64,000 nucleotides of DNA, from contig JACCIC010000063.1 of NCBI GenBank assembly GCA_018907035.1, positions 1,435,001 to 1,499,000 on the forward strand, written 5' to 3'. Shown here one piece after another: positions 55,234-64,000 of the stretch. Source of the stretch: Sycobia sp. Sy_11. Its lineage: Eukaryota > Arthropoda > Insecta > Hymenoptera > Epichrysomallidae. The notes beneath the pieces were generated by a model. That model saw only the letters and a list, made by a program, of their open reading frames with translations, did no database searches and had not been told where the DNA came from. Both the position numbers and the translations under genes were made by a program. Every line of letters starts with the position of its first letter. Within the stretch, counting starts at the first letter, position 1.

Positions 55234-56200
55234 GGGTGTACAAATAAGTTTTCAGCGTTTCTTGAAAGATTGCGTCACCTGTGGAACCCGGCCAGAAATG
55301 TGTTATATTTATTATAGATTGTGTATTTATCATCAATTTTGCAGCATTATATTTGAGCATTTCTTTCGGTATAGTTTATTTTATCGAAAAGAATCATGGC
55401 GAGTTTCCAGCAAAATAAACGTTTTTAGCGGGAAGAGCTGCTTTTATTTTTTAGTATGTGGAAAAGTGTGGCTGAGGCCTATCGTTTGCTTTCGTAAACT
55501 TATGTATTGTCGAATCGACGTACCACGAGTGGTTCAGACGGTTCAAAAGTGGTGATTTTGAAGTTGAAGACAAAGATCACTCCGGAAAGCCGAAAAGTTT
55601 TGAAGATGAGGAAGTAGATGCTTTGCTCGAGGAGCATCCGTATTAGATTTCAGATGAACTTGCTGCATCGTTAGGCAATAAGCCGCAATAAGCTGTTTCC
55701 CTACGCCTATTACTGAAGCTGTATCAAAATAAATTAATTTTGGATCGTATTGTCACTGGTGATTAAAAATGAATTTATTATGATAACTCTAACCACAGAA
55801 AGTCGTATACAAAGCCAGGCGTGCCCGCCCAATCGACGCCGAAACGAAATATTAATGTAAAGGTCATGCTCTGCATATGGTGGGATCATAAGGGTGTCGT
55901 AACTACGAACTGCTACCGAGTGGTCAAACGAGTAATCGAATTATCAATCGATTAATGGCCATTATATCGAACCCAACTTATATATTTGAAGCGAGCATTA
56001 TAGGACAAACGGCTAGAATATGAGACCATGCACGAGTCCGTCATTTTTCATCTTACAGTGCAGACTTGGCACCATCTGACTACTATTTGTTTTGATCAAT
56101 GCAGAATGCTCTTACGAGAATACGCTTCAATTCAGTATAGAGGGAATCAAAAGCTGTCTCGATACGTTTTTAGGCTCGAAAGATGAGAAATTTTCTTGCG
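55234..56200 (+). pseudogene. mariner transposase, third family, heavily degraded
   Basis: A left end-like TTGGGTGTACAAATAAGTTT lies at 55234. Transposase pieces in order: FKSGDFEVEDKDHSGKPKSF with EDEEVDALLEEHP near 55540-55640, DRIVTGD near 55745 (a stop follows the first D), YYDNSNHRKSY, VKVMLCIWWDHKGVV near 55860 and a SADLAPSDYYLF counterpart near 56060. DTFLGSKDEKF near 56165-56195 is close to the usual C-terminus. Numerous stops and frame changes are seen. The right end is cut off where another mariner fragment begins. Confidence 0.75.
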
Positions 56201-56580
56201 TCCATGTCCACTGATTATATTATCTTCAATTCTCATTTCGCCTCGCTTAAATTTAACAAACCACTTCTCAAGATTGATTTTCTTGGTGCAGAATCATAAT
56301 TATGATTATCAAGCCAAGCCTTGGCATCAACAGTATTTTTTTCACGAAAAAGTAATGTTCGATTAACACATGATTCTAAGTTCTTGTTTATCCATTTTTT
56401 CACAATCACAAAAGTTGGTTTATTGATAATAGCGAAAATTGCAGGTATATCTAATAGTGATTTTTTAAGTTTACAATCGTTTGTTCTATGTTGTGATCTT
56501 CGCTTGTTATACGAACATATTGATATTGCTTTTCAGTGTTGTTCTATTTTCAATATTTGAAATAAAAATATGCAATTTTT
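56201..56580 (-). pseudogene. 5' part of a fourth mariner family on the opposite strand
   Basis: Read from 56400 downward: MDKQELRIM, then FREKNTVDAKAWLDNHNYDS, then PRKSI, KWFVKFKRGEMRIEDN and SGHGR, with one stop and frame changes. This is the N-terminal DNA-binding part of a mariner transposase of a family distinct from the one just upstream. The catalytic part is missing; it stops at the joint with that element near 56200. 56400-56580 would be its 5' untranslated part. Confidence 0.65.
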
Positions 56581-56924
56581 GACTTGACAATTTTGGTATA
56601 AAAGGAATATATGCACCATAAAAGTTCCTGATTCGACTTGAGTTCGTACTACAGCAATGCCAAGGATAGAAAAAGGATGGATCAAGTTCGCGCCCATTAT
56701 TCCCGATAGTAAGAGAGTCGATTCCGGACAATATATATTGTTACATATATATTTAATTTTATCTTGTATTTCTACTACTAATTTATTATATGATTTATCA
56801 TTAGAAAAACTACAGATGTATTTTTCGAATTAAATAAAGTTGCTTATAGAATAAAATAAAAATATAGATTCTTCTAGTTCAATCAACAGATACATTAGAA
56901 ATACAGATTTAAAATAAAATATTA
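56581..56924. other. AT-rich DNA without recognisable feature
   Basis: Nothing is seen apart from short open frames without motifs on both strands. Confidence 0.5.
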
Positions 56925-58204
56925 TTAGGAGTGTGAATAAGTCTTTCCCGTTTTTTGTAAGAGATGGCGCCACCAATACTGTGCGAGTATTCAATGGTTA
57001 CATATGTCATAATCAAAGCTTATTCATATGTCAACAATTCCATACTAACACATTAGTTAAAATTTTTTCGCATCATAAATTTTTGATATCGTGAAAATGT
57101 CGAAATTTGAGCCGAGTCGACGTCATTTGCGGGAAGTTTCACTTTATTGGTTCAATTTGAAGAAATCTGCTGCCGAGACGCATCGATTGCTTCAGGAGGC
57201 GTATGGAGAAGGTTGTGTCGATGATTCAAGTGTTCGCGGATGGTTTCGACGCTTCAAAAGCGGTGATTTCGACGTGGAAGACAAGGAGCGTTCCGGGCGG
57301 CCGCAAATCTTTGAAGATCGAGAATTGGCGACTTTGCTTGATGAAGATTCTTGTCAAACGCAAGAAGAACTTGCTGAAGCATTGGGAGTTGACCGAACAA
57401 CCATTTCCAAGCGTTTGAAAGCCATGGGAATGATCCAAAAGCAAGGAAATTGGGTGCCGTACGAACTGAAGCTGAGAGACGTCGAACGGCGTTTTTTCAC
57501 TTGCGAACAGCTGCTTCAGCGACATAAAAGAAAGGGTTTTCTGCATCGTATCGTAACTGGCGATGAAAAGTGGATACGTTACGATAATCCGAAGCGAAGA
57601 AAATCATGGGGACTACCCGGCCATGCATCATCATCGACGGCCAAGCCAAATATTCATGGCGCCAAGCTCATGCTCTGTATATGGTGGGACCAGCTAGGTG
57701 TGGTTTACTATGAGCTTCTGAAACCGAATGAAAGGATCACAGGCGAGGTCTATCGACGACAATTGATGCGTTTGAGCCGCGCACTGCGAGAAAAACGGCC
57801 ACAATACTCCGACAGGCACGACAAAGTTATTTTGCGACATGACAATGCTCGCCCACATGTTGCACCGCCGGTGAAAACATACTTAGAAACGCTCAAATGG
57901 GAAGTCCTACCCCACCCGCCGTATAGTCCAGACGTTGCTCCGTCTGATTACCATCTCTTCAGATCGATGACGCATGGCCTGGCTGACCAGCACTTCCATT
58001 CCTACGAGGAAGCCAAAAAATGGGTGGATGACTGGATAGAGGCCAAACCGGTCGAATTTTTTCGCAACGGGATTCGTATGTTGCCAGAAAGATGGGAAAA
58101 AGTTGTATAATTATTGTTCAATAATTCATTTGTAACCATTTTTTCACAATAAAGGCTCAAAATTTGAAAAAAAAAAAACGGGAAAGACTTATTCACATAC
58201 CTGA
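56925..58204 (+). mobile_element. mariner element, copy 2 (1280 bp), possibly still active
   Basis: It starts TTAGGAGTGTGAATAAGTCT and ends with the inverse of TCAGGTATGTGAATAAGTCT. TA stands on both sides (56923-56924 and 58205-58206). It is nearly identical to the element at 7165-8450. The transposase frame is uninterrupted. Confidence 0.95.
57097..58110 (+). CDS. mariner transposase, full open reading frame
   Basis: 337 codons from ATG 57097, which starts MSKFEPSRRHLREVSLYW. The enzyme cuts at the terminal repeats and inserts at TA in the nucleus. Two N-terminal HTH segments (KSAAETHRLLQEAYGEG; TTISKRLKAMGM) and the WVPYEL linker precede the catalytic domain. The triad is visible as VTGDEKWIRYDN, HDNARPH and, 34 residues after the second Asp, SDYHLF. 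Length is close to the usual 345 residues. Compared with the 7-kb copy, the region after EKVV is altered so that the SDGQYF tail is lost and the protein stops about eight residues early. Changes LRHDNARPH and LAEALGV are also seen. Activity is possible but unproven. Confidence 0.9.
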   Translation: MSKFEPSRRHLREVSLYWFNLKKSAAETHRLLQEAYGEGCVDDSSVRGWFRRFKSGDFDVEDKERSGRPQIFEDRELATLLDEDSCQTQEELAEALGVDRTTISKRLKAMGMIQKQGNWVPYELKLRDVERRFFTCEQLLQRHKRKGFLHRIVTGDEKWIRYDNPKRRKSWGLPGHASSSTAKPNIHGAKLMLCIWWDQLGVVYYELLKPNERITGEVYRRQLMRLSRALREKRPQYSDRHDKVILRHDNARPHVAPPVKTYLETLKWEVLPHPPYSPDVAPSDYHLFRSMTHGLADQHFHSYEEAKKWVDDWIEAKPVEFFRNGIRMLPERWEKVV

Positions 58205-58206
58205 TA

Positions 58207-59133
58207 TTATTTCATATATCATTTTCCTCAGCTTTCGTAATACTAAATTATTATTTCTATTAATCATATTATTATATTATTTATTAAGACTAGATAAATT
58301 TTGATTTTGTTATAATTACTCTGTTAACTAAGTATTTAGCATGTCAAAGTGAAAGCGAATATTTTAAATGGATTTTTCATTTAAAATGTACGTGTATGTA
58401 TAAAAAATTCTGTTACGTAAAGTCATATTATATATAAATTATTGTACCTTCGGAAAGCAAATATATTTCATACAGTGTACTATATATAAATAGATAAATT
58501 TTTTTTATATGTATTTAATTTCTCTTTTTAAATAATAATTAATTCTTGATTGCTTATTATTATTATAATTTTCTGATTGATTATTATTGTAGAAATTATA
58601 TTATAAATTCAACTTTTTGTATATGTTTATAATCATGTAGTTATATTGAATTAATGTTTTCTAAATTAAATATTTCTATATTCTATTAATGTTTTATATT
58701 TTATGTATTTATATACTCGTATTATCGAATTTATATTATTTGTTTTTACAGATATAAATGTGTGCATACATATGAGAAAATAATTTATCAATTTTTGACA
58801 TTATATGTATGTGATATATAATTTTAGAACAGAGTTAGATTCCAAAACAAAATTAATCTTATAAATTTTTATATTGAAAATCAAAATAGTTCAAATAACT
58901 TATTTAATAAAAATATTGAAGTAAAATATAAGTTTGAGAGACGATTAAGATATGTTCCTGGAACACATGTATAGATTTATTGAGTTGCATCATTGCGATA
59001 TAAAATATCGACATATTGCAAATGAGTAAGCTCAATTTTAATATTGACTTTACAAGAAGTATACAAGAAAATTTTTGTGTTTCTTACATCTAATAGGACT
59101 GCATCCATAGAACGAGTGTAACAAGGAATGCTA

Positions 59134-59177
<44 letters not shown>

Positions 59178-60002
59178 TATATATGAATCCGTATCATGAT
59201 GTGACATTAGTTAATAGAAAAACAAAGTACTTCCACCTCTAGTATTAATAATAAAAATTTTAATTATTGTTAGAGCTGTAGACCCACTAATTCTACTTTA
59301 ATGCGTCGTATATTAAACATATTTATTTATTTAATCATCATACAATATTTTAATCAATAGCGAGCAATTGGAGAGCATAATGAGTAGTGCTACTGTTGCC
59401 TCTCTTTTAATCTCCAGTTATGAAAGTCATATTTCATCAGTGTTTTCTAATTTTCTTAAAGTACTACTGAGTAGATTTAATATATTTTATAAGGTACCAA
59501 GGACACCTCCAGCATCAGCAGAATTCGGACGATACATTCAAGAAAGTATAAAATAACTCCAAGGCTTTCGAAGAATCTATTTTTAAGAAGATTGAAGAGC
59601 CCGTATAATAAGTTACCCCGTCTTAATGACGGATTTAATGATATTTATTCAAATTTTAACAACCTCAGTACAGAAGTGGCAATAGTTGCTTAGTTTGACT
59701 GCGAGGCCATTTGTTTATAACAATAAAATATCTACCATTATGCATGTATAGCAAATAAGATTGACGTTCTTGGTGACGACAAATCCGATTCTGATAATTG
59801 CATGCTCGTAATCACGAGTATGTTAGATTTTAATATTTTAAAAGATATGCGTGGATTTTTCGTGCTTGTCGTTCTTCTTTGCTATTTAAATTTGTAAATA
59901 GCCAGTACCTTGGTCAAATTTTTAGAGAAAAACAAAAATTCTCAGCGGTGGTTGGTTACTCTGCCATCTGCCGAATATCTTCATAAAGATAAATACGAGC
60001 TA

Positions 60003-60006
<4 letters not shown>
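58207..60006. other. AT-rich intergenic DNA
   Basis: No gene recognised. (TA)n lies at about 59136-59175. Open frames at 58977-59207 and 59368-59556 are short, without motifs. Confidence 0.55.

Positions 60007-60060
<54 letters not shown>
60007..60060. repeat. (TA)n microsatellite
   Basis: A pure TA tract directly abutting the Helitron end on its right. Confidence 0.9.
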
Positions 60061-60061
<1 letters not shown>

Positions 60062-60062
<1 letters not shown>

Positions 60063-60180
60063 TAGCATCACCCGTCTCGGCTTCGCCCGAGATAATAATT
60101 TAACCAATTTCATAAACAATTCAATAATATCTAAGTAAAAAGTACTCTATATGTACAAATCTATATCTCTATAAATAATT
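60062..60180 (-). mobile_element. Helitron-type 3' terminus, second copy
   Basis: On the - strand CTCGGGCGAAGCCGAG (perfect 5-bp stem, 60075-60091) is followed by ACGGGTGATG and CTAG, then T of the TA tract. It matches 27725-27811 over about 85 bp. No 5' TC end was identified. Confidence 0.7.
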
Positions 60181-60334
60181 GACCGTAATTTACCTATCAT
60201 CGCGTCTGTGTAAAAAGCTGCTTCAATGTAGCGTCCACTTCAAAAAGTTGATATTTTGCCGACCATTTTATACAATATATATATGCATATTAAATATGGC
60301 TTTGATGGAGAAAATTGTATTTTCGAGTTCAAGC

Positions 60335-60836
60335 GGTAAAAAAAGATGTCCAAGTGGCTCGAGACGACATTTTCGGATAGTATCATGTTCGAACTATAGG
60401 AAATGTCTCGGGAGACTTTTATTAACTACTATAGAGAGTTTTGTGTTGGGGAGGTAGAATACAATGTCCAGGTATCCCGGGACGACTATTTTGCCATCAT
60501 TTCTTTTGTTCGAACTAAAAAAAACATAGTCTCTTGTCACAATTCTAAGTTAATAGAATGTATAAAAATAAAAATATAATTTGTCGTCACAAACTATATT
60601 TAGTATAATTTGGAGTACAGAACCATTTTATAAGAGAAGGAGAAAAAAGACAGAGAGATAGAGAAATAGAGAGAGAAAGAGATTTTCCCACGTAAGAGAA
60701 AATAAAATTTACAAAAATCAAAAGATATCCATAAGGTGTGAGAATAATGTCAGAACCTGAAGAACAAAAAAGGTAATATCGACTAACGTTACACCTCCTT
60801 TAGGATACGAATCCCAAAGTTGGATATGAACATTCG
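60335..60836 (-). repeat. uninterrupted copy of the 4.7-kb dispersed repeat, plus a local duplication
   Basis: 60480-60836 on the - strand aligns with 4656-4880 plus 5998-6095. At 60345-60415 and 60460-60540 a block of about 70 bp is repeated in diverged form: GTCCAAGTGGCTCGAGACGA against GTCCAGGTATCCCGGGACGA, each followed by TGTTCGAACTA. A GA-rich stretch at 60640-60685 is the complement of the TC tract in the other copy. Confidence 0.6.
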
Positions 60837-60866
60837 TTTTTTTTGTGACGCGGGGAGGGGAATCTT

Positions 60867-63172
60867 CTAAAGACACTTCTCTAAGAGAGACAGGGTTTTG
60901 CTATGGAAGAAAGGTTTGAGCTTTAAGAAGGCTTGTAGCATTTTGCTCCTGGTGAGGCGGAGGTGTTTGTTCCAGGATAGGTTCCTGTCGAACGTCACTC
61001 CGAGGTATTTGACCGATTGGCTCCACGGGATGGAGGATCCTTTGATCGTTATTTTTGGAGGGGTGCGGTTTTTCCGGGAGATGAAGATTACACTGGACTT
61101 GCTCTCGTTGATGGAAAGTCTCCACCGTGAGTACCAGTTGATGAGGTGTGGGAGAAATCTGTTTAGCCTTGAGGTGCTCTGGCAGATTGTTTCAGTGGCG
61201 TCTATGAGGGCAATATCGTCCGCGTAGAGTGCCGTGGTAATTGTATCGTGTATGGGAAGATCATGGCAGAAAAAAGTAAAAAGTAGGGGGGAGAGCTTAG
61301 ACCCTTGAGGGACGCCGGCTGAGATGGCTTTTTGAGCGGAAAGGGAGTTGCCTACCCTAACTCGAATAAATCGGTCTGATAGGAACGACTTTATTATTCT
61401 GATCAAATAATGGGGGATGTCATTGGCATAGAGCTTGAAGACGAGCCCGTCATGCTATACCCTGTCGAAGGCTTGCTGGACATCTAACAGCAGCATCGTT
61501 GTGTGTAGCCGTCTGTTCATGTTGTCAGCAATGAGTTCCGTAACTCTGAGAAGTTGGTGACAGGTGCTGTGTCCTGTGCGGAACCCATGCTGACAGTCAG
61601 GTATGAGGTTTTTTCTGGTGACCGAGGTGGAGAGGCGTTTTAGGATTACGTTTTCGGCCACTTTGCTTAGGGAGTTTAGAAGACTGATGGGACGATAGCT
61701 TGCGGGGTCGTTGAGGGGCTTCCCGGCTTTTGGAAGACAGACCACTATGGCCATTTTCTAGGCCTTGGGAAAGTATTGATGTCTCATCATTGCGTTTACG
61801 ATATTGCAGATGGACATGATGTGTTTGTGGGGGAGGATTCTTAGTGTGTTGTTATTGATTTTGTCAGCACCAGGGGCTTTCTTGTTTTGAAGACTGCGAA
61901 TGATGTCGCGTATCTCTTTGGGGGAGGTAGGGGTGATGTCCCTGTTTGAAGGGAGGAAGTGTTGAGCTACCTGGGTGACATGCTCATGAAAGCGTGAGAG
62001 TTCTGGTGCACTGGGTAGAGGTGAGCACTGATTGCTGAGAGATGATGCGAAGATCTCGGCCTTTTCTTCAGCGAGTGAGAAGGTTTGGCCATTTTGCTTG
62101 AGTGGTGGAAGGCAAGGGCGACTGCCTCGTATAGATTTTATCACCTTCCAGACGTTTTTGGGGTGAGTTTCGGCTTCAGTGATGAAATCGTTGAAGCGGC
62201 TGTTTCTTAGCTCGTTTATCCGAGAGTGGATGTCCCTTTGTAAGGAGTTGAGTTGGGTTTTGAGAAGTGGAGTTCTAAGATGTTGCCATTTCTTCCGGAT
62301 TCTATTCTTTTGCTGAATTAGCTTCAAAATACCGTCGGGGAGGTTATTATTAGTGCCCTGTGAAGGGCGAGAGAATGTAGCGATTCTAACAGCGTGGGTA
62401 ATGTCCTTAGACAGGGAGGTGATCTCTTCCTCGATTTGAGAGATCGATAATATGGGTCTGCATCGAAAGGCTGATGTCTCTAGGTTGAATTTGAGATGTA
62501 GCCAGTCGATGTGTTCTGTGTGTGACGGGAGAGAGATGTGTGATGCATGGGCTGTGGTCTGAGCTCAGTGCACAGATAACTCGGGGGTCGCTTAGGGGTG
62601 TGATATTCTTGGTGAGAAAAATATCGAGAATGTCTGGTGCGTGTTGTGGGGAGCCCGGAAAGTGGGTAGGGGAGGGAGGAGCTTCCACTGTAAAATCATG
62701 CCTAATTGTTTTTCTGAGGAGGGCGCGGCCGTTGCTGTTTCTGGAGCCGCAGCCCCAAGAGGGGTGCTTAGCATTTAGATCCCCGGCGATGATTGTAGGG
62801 TGTTGCTGCTGAGAAGCAAGGCAAGATCTTTAAGGTTGTTTTGGAGTTGTGGAGGGTTATAGCATGCAATTACCCTCAAGGGACCTTTTTGGAGGGAAAT
62901 TTCAACCCCTATTGTCTCGCAGATGGAGGTAGTTATAATTCCACAGTGGCGGTAGGATTTGTGGACGAGGATTGCCACGCCCCCACCATTAGAGTGCTCT
63001 CTGTCCTTCCTATACGTGATGTAGTTTGGAAGGAAGAGTTTATGGGATGGGTTGAGGTGGGTCTCTGTGATGCACACGATCCCGATGTTTTCCTCCTCCA
63101 AGAGTTGGAGGAGTTCTAGAGATATATTTCTGCAGAGGATGCCGTTGGCATTCCAGTTGAGGATCTTTATCT
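60867..63172 (-). pseudogene. ORF2 of the Jockey element: endonuclease and reverse transcriptase
   Basis: Endonuclease (EEP type): NWNANGI, then CITETHLNP, GGGVAILV and, after a frame change near 62775, GDLNAKHPSWGC and SDHSP. Another frame change near 62440 leads to the connector (IQQKNRIRKKWQHLRTPLLK) and RT: SLQNKKAPGADKI, PKAGKPLNDPASYRPISLL, DCQHGFRTGHSTCHQLLRVT, LLDVQQAFDRV, AGVPQGSKLSPLLF and the catalytic YADDIALIDATE, then KYLGVTFDRNLSWNKHL. Two TAG codons (61758-61760 and 61455-61457) stand where Jockey RTs have Trp (PKAWK and DRVWH). The frame ends at 60867 just after FFHSKTLSLLEKCL, about 150 residues earlier than in typical Jockey ORF2, followed after 20 bp by an A run. Confidence 0.88.
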
Positions 63173-64000
63173 CGGAATTAGCTATTATTAGGTCTGCAGA
63201 GAGCGGCGGTAATGTTCGTGACGAACTGCATTATGATGTTTTGCAGTTCGGACGCCATGGGAGGCGAGTTGATTTGCAACGGTGCCGTTGATGCTGCACT
63301 GTTGCTCACTATGCTCGCATATGTGGTGCAGGTGGGGTTTCCCCGATTTTTATGAGGATTGGGTGTGATGCTCTTTTTCTGTATGAGCTGCGGTGGGGGG
63401 GGGGGTGGTGTTACCGGTTTTGGGAGCATTTACCGGCTTCACTAGTTTTTGGGGGAGCTTGACCTTCTTTGCGGCTTTGGGGCAGCCCCTGTAAGTTGCC
63501 CTGTGCTGTCCCTTGCAGTTAGCACAGGTGGGGCGTGCGTCTTTATTGTCTTTTAGAGGACATGACGGAGTGGCGTGATTTTTGCTGCAAAAATCGCAGG
63601 CCCATGCAGTGTGGCATTAGTTTGCCGTGTGATTATATTTGAGGCAACGCCGGCACTGCGGCGTGCCTTTCGACTTCCTCTTTGCCTTCACTTTTATGTT
63701 GAGGCCACTGATGGTGCTTAAGTCGAAGATTGACTTAACGGCGGGTGAGGAGGGGTCTAGGTGAACGGCCACTAGCGGCCAGATTTTTTCGCCGCTACGC
63801 ATTCGGTGAATGCGTCGTGGGGTGTAACCTTTCGAATTTAGTTCATTCAGGATGTCTTTGTCTTGGATGGCTTCGTTTATACCCCGATTGACTACAACCA
63901 TGTCCCGTTCTTCGGGAAGTTGGTTGGTGGTATATTGTATTTTAGTATTTTCTAGGCGGGCCGTTAGGTGCCTGAAGTCGTCTACCGTTGCCGCGTACAC
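63173..64000 (-). pseudogene. ORF1 (gag-like) of the Jockey element, partial and broken
   Basis: The nucleic-acid-binding protein of the element. Upstream it shows VVNRGINEAI and a retroviral-gag-like RNA-binding fold region (TPRRIHRMRSGEKIWPLVAV), then three zinc knuckles: CRRCLKYNHTAN-stop-C, CDFCSKNHATPSC and CANCKGQHRATYRGC. A TAA at 63617-63619 falls inside the first knuckle. A frame change lies in the C run (63397-63406 as G). After a Pro-rich stretch it ends at TAA 63178, where ORF2 overlaps it in the -1 frame. The N-terminus lies beyond the window. Confidence 0.85.

Larger units (their letters stand above)
60837..64000 (-). mobile_element. Jockey-clade non-LTR retrotransposon, 5' part beyond the window
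   Basis: ORF1 with zinc knuckles and ORF2 with endonuclease and RT lie on the - strand. It ends in an 8-A run (60837-60844 as T on the + strand) soon after the last codon. The RT lacks its usual C-terminal third. Multiple stops show it is inactive. Confidence 0.85.

Noticed and set aside
59368..59556. Open frame of 62 codons as a gene
   Set aside because: No homology is recognised and no splice or promoter signals stand out; frame length is expected by chance.

Overview
The window reads as an AT-rich insect genome, most likely a hymenopteran and probably an ant. The evidence is a spliced LIM-kinase gene with small insect-type introns, many mariner elements, Gypsy, Copia and Jockey retroelements, and a chuvirus-type glycoprotein carried by a retroelement. 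The species assignment is inference; the sequence itself shows only an insect-like eukaryote.

Only one ordinary host gene is visible: LIM-domain kinase (LIMK) on the + strand. Its coding exons run from 33514 to 44356, with ten constitutive exons adding up to 3333 nt (1110 codons plus stop): two LIM domains, a PDZ domain, a kinase domain with a basic activation-loop insert, and a long low-complexity tail. A 93-nt in-frame candidate cassette exon (36812-36904) falls inside the PDZ domain.

Most of the rest is mobile DNA in several layers. 1-7160: AT-rich DNA, a decayed GC-rich intronless gene with leucine-rich-repeat character (1962-3952), and dispersed repeats, one of them interrupted by about 1.1 kb that opens with four tandem hairpins (4889-5253). 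7165-8450: a mariner. 8541-26565: an old Gypsy-clade LTR element (outer element) with a long 5' LTR, a decayed small ORF, a SINE insertion, an inverted gag-protease-RT segment, the end of an integrase gene, and a broken env-type gene resembling the glycoprotein of chuviruses. Nested inside it (14142-23597) is a second, younger Gypsy-type element with two 979-bp LTRs, an ATAT target duplication, a broken gag-pol and two AT-hook motifs at the integrase C-terminus.

26566-33500: repeats, a Helitron 3' end, foldback elements, a dead mariner, a Jockey relic and the presumed LIMK promoter. 44357-49527: 3' UTR and AT-rich intergenic DNA. 49528-54494: a degenerate Copia element. 54528-58204: a foldback copy, two dead mariners joined tail to tail, and a second copy of the first mariner with a full open transposase. 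58205-64000: AT-rich DNA, a second Helitron end, a copy of the interrupted repeat without its insert, and a Jockey-type non-LTR element on the - strand that runs off the right edge.

The LIMK gene acts in actin regulation. Everything else is selfish DNA whose proteins are almost all inactivated; the possible exceptions are the mariner transposase at 57097-58110 and the LTR promoters.
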